60,000 nucleotides of DNA from Symsagittifera roscoffensis (lineage: Eukaryota; Xenacoelomorpha; Acoela; Convolutidae): the NCBI RefSeq assembly GCF_963678635.1, contig NC_087068.1, positions 21,543,029 through 21,603,028 on the forward strand. Reading direction: 5' to 3'. This document shows positions 1 through 12,800 of this stretch, one piece after another. The notes under the pieces were generated by a model. The model was given only the letters and a program-made list of their open reading frames with translations. It searched no databases and was not told where the DNA came from. Position 1 is the stretch's first letter; every line of letters begins with the position of its first letter. Both the position numbers and the translations under genes were made by a program.

Positions 1-2
1 TT

Positions 3-709
3 ATTACTGCTCCATGGAACTTAAAAGTCAGTCGGAACATTCATTTTGCCCTTACGAAGTTTTGCCTCGATTTTGCCCTGATACGGAGTTTCGCCCTGGC
101 AGTTGGAGTTTTGCCCTGATACGAGCAGTCTTGTTACACTTAAAGTCTGAAAAGTTTTGTTCTTCCTTATTCTATGCTCAAAAAACGCAATGAGAAAAGG
201 ATGATGATTATACAAATTGTACTCAGTCGCATGCAGAGTAATTTTTACCATGGATGCTTCAAAAAATTTGGAAACCAATTCGTTTTCTGAACTTCTTTGA
301 AAGTATATCCAAACCCATTTTAAAAGCAAAATTTGAAATGATACACATTTCGTTATGGGGAATTTTTGGAAGATTTTGACAAAAAAAAAACAATTTTTCG
401 ACACGTTTATTTAGATCAAGATTAGGTTCAAAAAAGCCAAATTGGGAACACTTTGGAAAAATTTTGCATCCAGAACTAGAAAAAACCGGCAGTCGCCCAA
501 CTCCTTCTCTCTTCCGAAAGCTTCGTATTGTAATCCTCCTTGACACAATATCAGTGTTTGTGAATTCGAGTTTCTTAATGATCAAAATTCGTGTCCTTCA
601 AGCTAAAATCAAATCATTAAAGATGAAAAAATGACTAACGACCGAAACAAAACTACTCGTATCAGGCCCTGAATGTTCCGACTACCTTTTAGGTGTATGG
701 AGCAGTAAT
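3..709. mobile_element. Terminal-inverted-repeat element, about 0.7 kb, non-coding
   Basis: The left end (from ATTACTGCTCCAT at 3) and the right end (ATGGAGCAGTAAT, ending at 709) are inverted copies over about 42 bases. The match continues inward through AGTCGGAACATTC with a few mismatches. The interior repeats a TTTGCCCTGATACG-like motif near 72-125 and has no transposase. A fragment of the same family recurs at 52,794-52,843. Too little left flank is present to read a target duplication, so the superfamily is unknown. Confidence 0.6.
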
Positions 710-2039
710 TACATGAAAAATTAAATGTAAAAAAATTTGAATTTGAGATTTTTGCAAAAGTCATCCCGCACACGCCATATGAAGCACAAAGTGATAGATT
801 CCGCTCCTAGTAACAAATCAATTAAGGCAAAATAAGCTTCCTTCAACCAATTGGGAACAATTTCTAGGGCGGAATAAATCTCCGCTTACGCGTCAATAGC
901 TCGAAATATATCGCTCGTTAATTGTCCCAAATTGGCAAAAATTGCAATCTTCAAACCACCATAATTTTACCATAATTGATCACAGATAAAATGTTTTCAA
1001 ATTTAAGCTTGAAATAACAACAATCGCTTTCGAATGATATAAAAAAATCCTTTCGAAAATGGCTAGTAAAAAGTCGAAATTTGTCTCGAGAAAAAAAAAC
1101 CACCCGAGCACAAATATTTCGTTACTTTCGTTATGAAAGTCGGAACAAAAATAAGAATGGCTGAGTTTGAATAGAAAGAACAGAATTGTTCAAGGATATC
1201 TTTAACATCATCATGAAAATAATGAAAAAATTTGAGGAGAGAAATGTAACTTTTGTCATTTTCATTTTGACGAAGGCAAACGAAAATTTTAAAAATTAGG
1301 TGGGGCGGGAAAACTCGAAATAAATCTTCAAACTCGACAATTTTGAACTTTATTTTTTATCCTGACTTGGTTATGCCTCAAAATTGGTTTTTGTCAAGGA
1401 ATAATTTTCGGAAAATCAGTTCTAGTGTTTTTTTTGTTAATAGTTTTATGGTTTGATGGATTCAGTTATCAATTTTAACGTCACAAAAAATCAGCGGCAG
1501 ATTTATGTTTTCTCTAGGGAGGAGGAATTTTCAAAACAGAATATCAGTTTATTTTATTCGGCCATATTGATCTCTCTCAAATCAAAACAACTAAAAAGCT
1601 GTCGAGATGTTTCTTGCATAAGTTTTTTGTCAATTTTTTTTTAAATAAAAAAATGACATTTTGGTGGTGCGCGCTGCCCCCTCAAATAATACATTTATTA
1701 ACCAAAGTTGTCCTACGCACATTTTGAAAGTTATTGAACCGAAATGATTCCAAAAAATAGTACCACAGGTACTCGCAGAATGATTAAACTGCCAGAACTA
1801 AGGGGGAGGGCTGTCACCCCACTCTTCCTTTCTACTCGGGACGCTATTGCTTGCACTCCCTAGTAAAAAAGACTTCAAATCTGTAAATTGGGTTTCTTAA
1901 CATCCAAACTCTCGTCGTCCACCAAGCTAAAAACATTGCTTTTAAACTAAAAAATTGAAATTGAGAAAACATGATAAATGGTTCAGTTTAACTGGAATAG
2001 ACCTAATTGAGCAAGAATGTCGTAAGACATTATCCGTAA
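710..2039. other. Intergenic or intronic DNA, no feature recognised
   Basis: AT-rich sequence with long A and T runs. The only open frame of note (1,453-1,644, 63 codons) has no recognisable content and no splice context tying it to the gene downstream. Confidence 0.5.
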
Positions 2040-3449
2040 AGTAATGATCAAAATTTGCGGGCTCAATTGTGCTTTTTCACGTTTCTTCATAATTAAGAAA
2101 GCAAATCAAAGACAGGTGAGAGCAGTACCGAACTCGGTGGGGAGGGGGGGGGGGGGGCGATTGATTTTCGTCTTCCTCAATTCTGGTTGCCAAATTTTTC
2201 CAAAGGGTCCCCCTTTTGGTATAACTTAAAAACATCCATTTTTGGCTGACCAACCTCAAAATTTTTTTCTAAATTGCCTTTGGCGCCTATATAACAAACT
2301 TTTGGGGGGAGCACGGGCCGTAAAACCGAATTTATTTGTCAAAATTTGCGTGCGGCGCAGAAAATTTATGATAAAATACGGTCCTTAAAGCTTGTTCGGA
2401 GAGTTCGGAAAACCAAATTGATCGACCAAAAAAATGATCCGCAAAATTTTCAAAAATTTGGCTCACTTTGAGGGGGGAGCGCGCGCCGAAAAAACGCAAT
2501 TTTTTTGTCAAAAATCAAAATTTTGCAAAAAGTGCCCAAAAACGCTTTTTTGCCTGTTTTTCGACAAAATTTGCGTGCGGCACGAAATCTTTTTGACAAA
2601 ATAGGGTCCTTCTATGTTTTCGGAGAACTGGGAACCTTTGTCAACTTAAAAAAAAGATCCGCAAAACTTTTCAAAAACTTTTCAAATCTCTCAGGGATTC
2701 GACCCCATGCCGACCCAAAAGGTCCTGAGTTATGACCTTTGGCCTGTACTCATAGAGTAATTTCAGATAAGGTACACCGTCCGTTCGTCACGCTATCTTA
2801 TTTTTGGCCGGATAGATTCGTTCACCTTCTTAGTCTAATACCAATCTTAATCTTTCTCTGATATCTCCTAGTCTCAATAGATCTAGTGTTTACTGGTTTT
2901 TGCGAGTTAGTTCTTGGAGTTTATCCAGAAGGAGAAAAACTGTATTCTAAGATTCATTCAAATTGTTCTAGTGCTGAAACTACAAGTAGTTTCAGCACTT
3001 ACAAATAAGTGTCAATGTTAGAGATGGATAATGATTGGTTAATTAGTACTATTTTATAGAGATAGTTTTAGCAATATTATAATTGGTTTATAAATACTAG
3101 TTTAGAACTGGTTCCAGTCCCCCCTTTGTACTATTTTGAGATATCCATTTTTGGCCGACTGTCCCTAAAATTTGTCTAAAGGCGCCTTGGGCGCCAATAA
3201 ATACTCATTTTCAGGGGGGATTGCGCGCCGAAAAAACGCGATGTTTTGGTCAAAAATTTCCAAAAACGTGCCTAAGAACGCCCTTTTTGGCCTGTTTTTT
3301 TTTCAAAAGTTTGCCTGCGGCGCAGAAATTTTGGCAAAAGCAGGGTCTTCGTAGTGCTTTGGGATAGCTCAGAAAATCAATTTGGTCGACCTAAAAAAAA
3401 TCCCAATTCCCCCCTTCCCCCCCTCGAGAAAATCCTAGATCCGCTCCTG
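2040..3449. mobile_element. Nested or partial copies of the hAT-type MITE family, split by a solo LTR
   Basis: Blocks characteristic of the intact MITEs at 38,420 and 54,075 recur here in opposite orientation: G-runs near 2,140, the GGCGCC-containing segment, the GCGCGCCGAAAAAACGC segment (twice, near 2,480 and 3,230) and the right terminus CTAGATCCGCTCCTG ending at 3,449. The segments are duplicated and out of order, so at least two copies are nested or tandem. The copy ending at 3,449 is interrupted by the solo LTR at 2,726-3,116. The left terminus is not clear. Confidence 0.55.
2726..3116 (-). mobile_element. Solo LTR of the 4,892-20,339 retroelement family
   Basis: Begins TGAGTTATGACC and ends CTGGTTCCA (TG...CA). 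It aligns along its whole length to the LTRs of the large element, in the same orientation. It is flanked by the 4-bp duplication GTCC (2,722-2,725 and 3,117-3,120). No internal retroelement sequence adjoins it, so it is the product of LTR-LTR recombination. It carries the family's TATA-like box (minus strand, 3,052-3,058) and a perfect 13-bp-arm palindrome at 2,971-2,998. Confidence 0.85.
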
Positions 3450-3698
3450 ATTAGGACCCTATATTGCGGATGTTGTTTCTTTATTAAAATTTTTGTTTAA
3501 AATTAGCGCTTTTTGGCGCGCGCTCCTCGCTGAAATTAGTGTACTTTGGCGTCGAAAGAGAATTGAGAAACTTTCAGGTTTGATCGACAGAAAACGAACG
3601 ACGGCGTAAAATAGTAAAGTAGATAGTCATGATTTTCGAAATTTATCTTGAAAATTTCCACACATACCATATTTCTAAATGTGTGATGGATTATTTAG

Positions 3699-3894
3699 AC
3701 TTAACCCTAATGTGATCCTTCTGTGGTCTACTATCATCATCAGCATCACCATGGCCATAGTTCCCCTGTGTCACACAAGGAAACAACTGCTGGCTGACTT
3801 CGTGGTCATGGGCCTATTCATGGGCCAGATAGACACTGTGGCCAATGTCAGACTCATCCAGATCTATGGCAATTGTGTTGCTCCTTTTCTACAG
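3699..3894 (+). CDS. MFSD4: MFSD4 exon A (first exon in window)
   Basis: Acceptor TTATTTAG before 3,699 and donor CAG/GTGAAA after 3,894. The exon starts with one base completing a split codon (phase 2 intron) and ends in phase 0 after 65 codons. It encodes two membrane helices around the conserved GxxMGxIDTVAN signature and ends NCVAPFLQ, which runs directly into the next exon's ALHFAYG. Confidence 0.9.
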
Positions 3895-6800
3895 GTGAAA
3901 AAAAAAGATTTAGACTAATCAAAATCATAAAATAACTTTAAAAAAAATAAATGAAGAAAATGGAATTTCTAAAGTTTCTTTGTTTTTTTCTCTGGAAATC
4001 TTTAGAGATCGTGAAAAACCTTGAAACTTTTTGCAAAAATTTGTGAAATATTTGGCCTCTGTGACATTGGGCTGTGAAGTGAATCGGATTTAGGGGGGAG
4101 TGTAACCAATCTTCAAATTGTCGGCACCAATAGACACTAAATTCTTTGAGAGCGCACGCTTGATAATAGCGTGGGACGATAGATAATCAAGTTTGATGAC
4201 CTTGACTTTCTCAGTGAAAAGCGAACAGCTGACATCCTTCGACACTAGTTGAGGGGGGCATTACGAAACACATAAATATTTCGCTGATAATCTACCATTG
4301 TCTATCAGCGCATCCATTTCTTATGCTTATATCAAATTTAGTTCATAAATTGGGTTCTCATAGTTAACAAATAACATTCCCAAATATATATCAACTGAAC
4401 ATAAATTTTTGCCGTGAACTTCAACGTCGTCTCTGACAAAATAGAACCTCGCTATTAAATGTTTTTTTTTCTCAAACTATGGTTTCGAATTATATTTTTT
4501 GATGCAAAAAAAAATTATTTTCCATGTCTCAGCTCTTCTTAGTTTCATCAGATTAGTCATAATGTAATGACAGAGAAACACTGAAAATCAAAAACAATAC
4601 AGTTTCTATAATGCAGTGGAGTTCGGGGGAAGTCGTGCTAAACATATGAAAAATTTAGGCTCTCCATTTCGCGTACGGTTTGGGTGCATTTCTCAGTCCC
4701 GTGATAGCCGAGCCCTTTCTGAACAACGAGGACTGCACTGGTATCATCCACGATCTGGAGAATAAAAACGCTACCAGGCACGAGAGCAAGGAGCTGGAAG
4801 ATGCCGCACAAGCCAGCAGGGTGGGCAGCGCCTACAGCCTTTATTCTATTGTCCAGGTGAGACTATCTGCAAAATCTCCGAATTGATATTCTGAGTTAAG
4901 TTCGAGGTGTAACTCATAGAGTAATTTCGGATAGGGTACACCGTCTGTTCGTCACGCTATCTTATTTTCGGCCGGATAGATTCGTGCAACTTCTTAGTCT
5001 AATACCGATCCTAATCTTACTCTTATATCTACTAGTCTCAGGGTGTTTAACTAGTCTCTGCTAGGCTCAATAGATCTAGATTATACTGGCTTATTGCGAT
5101 TGCTAAAGTTCTCTTGGAGAGATAACTAATTTCTAAGTTAAATTCAAATCTCTCTGGTGCTGAAATTACAAGTAACTTCAGCACTTACAAATAAGTGATT
5201 TGTTAGTTAGATGGATCGTGATTGGTTAATATTAAATATTTTATAGAGATAAAGTATCCAATTTATAACCAGTAATAAATATAGTTTATATCTGGTTCCA
5301 CCCATCCGGGGCTTAAAGAGTTTTGAATCTTAGATCTTCTATCTGTAATAAAGGATGGATGTTGATCGTTGTTATTTGGCGAAAATCATTTCCTGTTTTG
5401 TTCTTGGAGAAGAAAGCTCCAAGAAGTTGGAGCCATCGATAGGAAGTTGTTAGTTATCGTTTGACAAAGACTATGACTGTCAACGAAATCAATCTGATTT
5501 CAAGATGGTTTGCTATGATCTTCTGTTCTTGATTGGTTGTGGAGAACTGTGTTTCGATCTGGTTTGGGAATGGCGTGAAGATCGTGTGTGGAGGGGATGC
5601 CTTGTAACTCGGATCTGTACGTATACTTGAACATCGAGGTGGTCATTGATCTGATTCAATGAAGTCCTTTTCTGCGAAGTCAAGTTGTACTCTAAATCCT
5701 TTATGAGCCGTGATTGTGAGCGGCATGTCGGTTGTATTTAGCCATTCTGTAGGTTGAGTGTGATGGGGTCGTCTAGTCTTCAAATGCTCGTTTTTGTGGT
5801 TGTTTGTGATCTATGTACTGCATATTATAATACACATTTTTTAAAATTTTGTTAATTTTATTTTTTAGGTATGGTTTTGATTAATTGTTTTTGCAAAAGC
5901 GTTTTAGTTTTAGTTCAGTTATTTTTAAGAGTTACTCACACCTGAGTACCTCTTGTCAAAACTAGTGATGTGTTCTTAAAGCGTGGATGTAGCACGGTGG
6001 GTTAGGCCGGCTATAGAGCATGCTCAGGACGTCCTCTCTGGTGGGTTAGGCCAGGAAGGGGAGTATGATTTCGTGCTGGTTTTTTAAGGGGTCCTGTTTT
6101 GTGTTAACTTTTTATGTTATATATTTTTTTCCTTTTGTTTCGTTGTTTGTGTCCTTTTCTCAAAAATCAAATTGTTTTTGGTTTGTGTTTGTCCTGCGAC
6201 TTTTTGGTGTTTTATTGTTCCTTTTTTAGACTTGGTAATAGTCTTTAAAAGAATAAATTATCCAGTTTTAAGCTGGTCTAATCCGGTTTGGGTACCGTGT
6301 GTTTTCTTTTCTTAGTCATGCTGTTTGCTTATGGTTTATGGTGTTCAGTAAGCTGCGTTGGTTAATTTGGTTATTATATAATTCCATTCGAACCGGGTTA
6401 AAGGAAAAGTGGAAACTTTTTATTACTTGTTTGAGTTGTTGTTAGTGCAAACTTAAAACTTGAATTCATTATTTTAAACATTTCTTCGTGGGCGAGCTGT
6501 GCGATTGTGGATAGAATTTCTGTGCGTTTGAACAGAAGTTATAGAAAAGGTTAGTACTGCATTTCATTGTATGAATTTACTGCTTTTAAGACAAAATTTT
6601 ACTGCTTTTGGGATTAAAAAGTATAAATTGATTTTTATCGTATTTAATTTTACTACATTTGGGGAAATAATTTAGAAATGAATTTACTTCTTTGAATTAA
6701 TTTTTACTGCCTTATTTAGTGCTGTTGGTTTAATAGAAATTAATATGGAAAACAAAGTTTATATATTTTTTATTTGTCTTTTCTTGTTTTGAAGGGTGAT

Positions 6801-9800
6801 CGTGGTGTGAAGAGTAAAGAAAATGCAAATTACGGAATAAATTGGTTAGTTCTATTTTGATTTAGTTAGTTTGAAAATCATTAAATTCATAGTTACCTTT
6901 AGTCGTCGCAGAAAAAGCCGTGAGGGAAAACATCGTGAATAGCGTCTGATGTAGTTAGTAGTTTTGCTAGTATGAGTATTATATTTTTAGTTTGCAGCAG
7001 TGGCAAAGCAATTGTAGTGCTTTTATGGTTTTTAGTTCTTCGGTGCCTACTGCAAGTTCATGAGGTGTGTTCTGGATTAGATTGTAAATTTTATGAATGT
7101 ATTTAGTGTTATGGATGAATACTAAAATTGGGTACTTCTATGGGTTGAATATATTCATGCGGAATGATCAGGGGTCGGGATTCCTCGTCGTTAAAGGTCT
7201 TCGTGAGGGGACAAAATATATGCATTTGAGTGACGGGATCATAACTCCGGAGGATGCCTTGGAAGTTAGTATTTTTAATGCAATACGCGAAGTTTAGAAA
7301 AAATGGTGAGCTGTATTTGGAATTAATGAATTGAAATCTGTGGTGAGGTTGTCGTGATGGTGTGTGTAAATGAAAATGGTTTTGGATAAAACGATAATAA
7401 GTATAAGTATAAGTTTGCTTAGTTCTCAACATGATGTCGTGTGAGCAGTGCAAGCCGCGTTCTTTTGGTGTCAGGAAGTGAAAGGTTAGTGAAAATGTTT
7501 GAAACTTTTCGTGAAATGATTAATAGGCTTGGATGTCTGATAGTGCTTCTGAAAAAATGTGATCATGCTTTTTATCTAGTATGTCAAGTGTGAATATGTA
7601 TAATGTTTTAATAGAAAACTTTTCTGTGATTTGTAGATTAGCGAATTTATTGTCGTCCAGAAATTGATCTTGATTAGATCTGATGATGTTATGATCATAA
7701 TATTCAATTGAGTAGTCGTTAGCGCGGGGTGCAGTGAATGTTTTTAGTATTTTTTTATATCCTACGTATGTAAATTGTCGGGGAGTGAGTGCTGTGGTTA
7801 ATCTGACTAGTTCGTCCTTATTTTTTTCAATATCGATAGTGGTGTTATAGAGTGGTAGCGTAAGGGGGTTAGTGAAATTATAATAAGCTGTCCAATGAAG
7901 TGTGGGTATTAATACATGTTCATCTACAAAGTGACGTGGTTCAGGGTTAGGGTCGGATTGATTTAGTGTATATTGGGGAAATAAAGGTAGGGTTATTTGA
8001 AGAAAACTTGTAGTATTGGTGTGGTCTGGATGGTTAATATATTTTCGGGCGGTTCCGGGTTTGGATGGGAATGGGTGATTTGGGAATTTAGTTTTTAAAG
8101 TTCTATAAGCACGGTTAGTACTATTGGATGATTCTTTTGAAGTGGATGAATGAGCTAGTGATGGAATATAATCTGAAATTGGTGTAGGTGTTGGTGGGTT
8201 TGATGATGTTATTGTTGATGATAATTGGTGAATAGTTAGGGTGTGGGGAGATAGCAATTGTTGTTGGAGTGTTATAAAATTATCTGGTTCTTCGGAACTT
8301 TGAATATTTTCTGGGGAGTTGTTGGTGGAGCGTTCATTATTGAATGGGGAGTATGTTGGGGTTACTTGAGAAGGAGTGTAGGGAGATGTATGTTGGCTAT
8401 GGGGTTGGATAGATCGGAAAGGGGGTTTTGAGAAGGTTGTTGAGCTGGTCGGAGTGTGAGTAGAGGGGGATGGTTCGGAATCTGCGAACTTATCGGGAGT
8501 TTCGATATCAGAATTATTGAATTGTGAAATGGTTGTATAAATTGTGATATCTGAATTAGTCTCAGAATTCATGCCTGATGATGTATAACCTTGTGGTGAA
8601 TCGGGTGGCGGAAAAAAAGTGGGATAATAGGGAGTGGATTTTGGAGGTTGGCGGGGTGGGAGTTTGATCGGTGGAGTGATCCAACTTGTCTGTTCATCGT
8701 GGGCTAAAAAAATGATTTTTTTGAATTTGAAAAGTGGTGGTATGGGGCTGTTCAATGATTTGTTCGTATGTATTGTCAATTGGAGGGTGTTGTGTCACTA
8801 TATGTTGGATGGGGCTTTGTATATGGCTGGGTCTTATAAGATAATGGATGATGATGCTGTAGATTTGGTAAATGGGGTGCCGTAGGTAATGCATTTGTAT
8901 TATTATTTGAGTCATTGTATGTGTTGGGATTTGCTGATAGTTTTGTATTATATTTTTTAATTTGTGCATCTAGGAGGATTTTGTTTATTGATGATGAAAA
9001 TATTCCAAAAAATCCTGCAAATAATATGCGTGCTACGCTGGCTTGTCGGTTTACTTGTGTATGTATTGCGCATGTGTTATATAATCCTTTTAGTAATGAG
9101 AAAAGAAATCCAATAAAATTAAACATTGCGTATAAGATAGTCAATCTTTCTAAGATGTAATATGGCCATCCTAGAAAGGCTAAAACTTCGTTTTTTAGAT
9201 TTACAAAACTAAAAATATTGATTGGTGATACATCTTGTGGTCGGTATTTTTTACCGTTTAAATATATGTAATCTTTGATGTCTTTAAAATATCCGCTGTA
9301 GTCTTGTGTATAAGTGTCTGAAAATCCTGCGGTTTCTGCAAGTTTTCTTAAATTTTGATCTATTGATTTTCGTTGTATAATGTCCATTTGTGTTAGTAGT
9401 TCTTGAAACTGTTGTGTTCTAATGTGATGTTGTATATCAGATTTAGAATATATACCGATTGATTGTAAATCGATATTTGGGTTGCGAGCAATAGCTCGAA
9501 TGCTTTCTGATGAAAACTTTTTTAGTGGCTGCATGAGTGTAGGGTATGGTGTAAGTAGATAGTATTTTTCTTCGTCAGGGTTTAATTGTACGACGTTGTG
9601 GCTATTTTCTGATCCACATGGGACTGCGGTATCCCAAAATTATGTTCGTCTTGAAAGTGTATCAACAAAATGAACTTTATTTTTGTAGAATATGGGGATT
9701 CTTTTGTAACATCTTTTATCTTCAAAAACATATAGTGGTGATACTTTTTTGGTGCAAGTATAAAACCATAAAACGTTTCCCTCATAGTCAAGGAAACTTG

Positions 9801-12800
9801 ATCTTTTTCCGGATAACAAATATCCTGCGTATGGTATTTTAGAACTGCTAATGCGAGTTATTGTAGAATTTGTGTTCTTTCTAATTCGCATAGTTGATGG
9901 AATGTTTCTAATTCAGAAAGTGAAATTTCTTGAAAAATTCTACTAATTGTATAGTCTAATTTCATATCTAAGTGAATGTCATAATGTATTGCGCCAAAAT
10001 AAGTACTGTTCATTAATGAAAGTTCTTGTTAACGTGTGCTTTCACTGTCGTATGGTTCTAGTCTTCCACCAGGTTTTCCTGCGCTTTTGCGGAGGCTCAC
10101 TGGGATGTATGATGTATCTTCGTTTATTAGGTGATGTGTTGCATAGGGGTCAAATTTTATTTTTCCAGTGGTCATGTCGAAACCTTCGTCGTATTCAACA
10201 AGTATTTCGGAGTATTGTGTTTTGTAGAGTGGGTTTTTGTATTTACATGCAAATTCTGTTTTGTGATATATTTGAAAACGTGTCAATTTATTTTCTATAT
10301 AATGGATGTTTCTAAATTCAGTACTTCATCTTTGAGTTGGGTTTATTTTCCAAATGGGATTGATTCAATAAAATATTTTTGGTGAAGTTTAATCAATCTA
10401 GCGTGTATTCTTGCGGCTTGGAAAACTGTGCAGGTTTCTTCAGGAAACCATATTATGGTTGCTTTTGTGCGTGTTGGAGGATCGCAATATCCTTGGTCAA
10501 TTTTGCAAGAGAGTCGAATGCATTGGTAAAGACTTGTGTCATTTTTTAATTTTCGTGTTAGTTGTACTTTTTCAAGTTGTATTTTCCAATCAAAAAACAT
10601 TATTTCTTGATATCCTTTATTTTTTGTATCTGCTTTGCAATTTGAGGGATCATTGATACCTATATGTGGTATCCAGTGTTTATCATGTAGATCGTATGTC
10701 AATCTTCCGTGTTTTCCATGAAAGGGGAAATTTCGGTCTAGTCTAATGTGACCTTGGTGTTTTTACAAGTTTTCTATTCATTCCGTCGTTTTGTGTTAAG
10801 TTTAATTGTCTAAGTTCATTCTTACAGTCTTGAGGTCTAAGATGTAGTAATCTTTCTATATTACTCTGATAGAAAGATTCGTGGTCTTGTCGGTTTTTAT
10901 TTCCGTTTGAGACTTGCGAGCAATGTACTTTCTTTTCGGAAAATGTTGCTGTAACTTTGTACCCTGTTAATATTGTTGATCGGGCTTTTGAGTATAATGT
11001 TGCTATTACATTTGTGCTTTCTATAGCTTGTTTTTCGGATTCGCATTGTGTTACTTGGTTTATAGCGTATTTGTGTAGTGTTACCTAAGATCCTGTACAA
11101 GGGGATGGATTTGTATGTTGTTCGGAAAAAGTTAGAAAAAGAATGTGTTGAAACGTAAATATCTTTAAAATATACATGTGTATGATAATCCGGAGTATGG
11201 GTTATAAAATGTGATATATCCAATTGTGTTTTTTGTGTATCTATCGTATTTATATATTACTTCAGTTGTTATAAAAGGAGGAGGTAGTGATTGAGCTGTT
11301 ATGTTTGGTGGACTTAGGGCAAAAGAGTGTTGAACAAAATTATTAAGTCTGACTGTGATTTCAAACTTTAATTGGAGACTGTTTTGGTTGAATTATCTGA
11401 ATGTTATGTTCTCGGATATCTTCGTGGATATTTTGTCTATTTTGTAGTCTATTAAGTGCCCAAGTATGGAGTCGGTTACTTTCTTGATGTTGTCGAAATA
11501 GTGGGGGAGGTGCTACGAAAATATTCCAGTCTAATCGTAAAGGGATATTTGACGATGATTGTTCTCGGTATCTAGCAACGATGTTGTTTGGAAAAATTAA
11601 AGGGAAAAGTGTTGGTGAGACTTGACTTACTGATGGTGTTGATGGATATGAGTGTGTTGTCCAATATGGTGTGTTGTCCAATATGGTGTGTTGTCCACCT
11701 TGAGCATATGAGTGTGTTGTCCAATATGGTGGTCGTTCTGTGGTGTCTGGGGGATTAAAAGGATTTTCTCGGATTTGTTGTGATGTTGGGGTTGAACCTA
11801 GGTAGTGAGGGTATATTTGACGGGCTATGTTGCGAAAGAAGTGTTGGAGTTTTTGGTAATGTACTGTTTGAAAGTTCTGAGGTAGTTGATGCTGGTGATT
11901 GGGGTATATCAAAATGAACTCTGGGGGTTTGAAAATTTCTATTTCTTCGCGGATGTATAATTTGTCTATGTATCTCAGATGTATTTTGGTTTTGGCTAAT
12001 GTGTCTGACTCGATTGAGGTCTTGTTGCAAGGTGGGATATAAGTTATATGTTGGTTCACTTGAAGATGCTTGTCGATGAACTGGTTCTAATGGTTCGGAA
12101 AAACGTGCGTGTCGTTCTTCAAAGGTGTATGGATTATCTTGAAAAGAAATGCGTGTTGATGTTAGAGGGTTTTGGGTAGTTGTAGGTGTTATTGTACTTT
12201 CTTGGGATGTAGTTGGTGGAGGCTGGTTTGGTGGTGGTTGATTAGCAATTTTGGAAAGGTATCTGAATTTTAATTTTTATTGGATAATTTGTGTTTATTA
12301 TAATATTCTTCAATAAAAAGTATCAAGAAAATAGTTGCTAAGGCAAAGGTGACTATTGCCTTTTTTATACATTTTCACATTGTCATGATGAGGGAGATTA
12401 AAAATGTGAGGAAAATTATGAATAAAAGAAAAATATCTGTTCGACTGAAAATAGTTCGTACCTGTAGATGTGGTCAAAGATTTGGGAGAGTTGGAGATAT
12501 ATTTCAAATAGGGAATAGAAAATTATAAAATGATTGCAAAAATTATAGAAATTATTATTAGAGATTCAAAAGTTTCAATGAAAAATTATATCAAAAAATT
12601 AAATAGATTGAAAAATTTTGTGAAGAGGTTTAGAAGTTTTTGTTATGGAAAGAAGCATTTAAGAAATGATTCGTTCGTCGAATATTTTTTTAAGTTTTGA
12701 GGCGAAATTCAAGTGTGGTCGGATTATTTATTGATTTTTTGACAAATGGGTTGAGGTTTGTCAAAAATTGTTGAGGGCTATTTTTTCGGTGTTCGGGAGG

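Noticed and set aside
7097-7297. 66-codon + strand ORF inside the retroelement
   Set aside because: Antisense to the element; the minus-strand ORF over the same bases fits the element better, though neither is proven.
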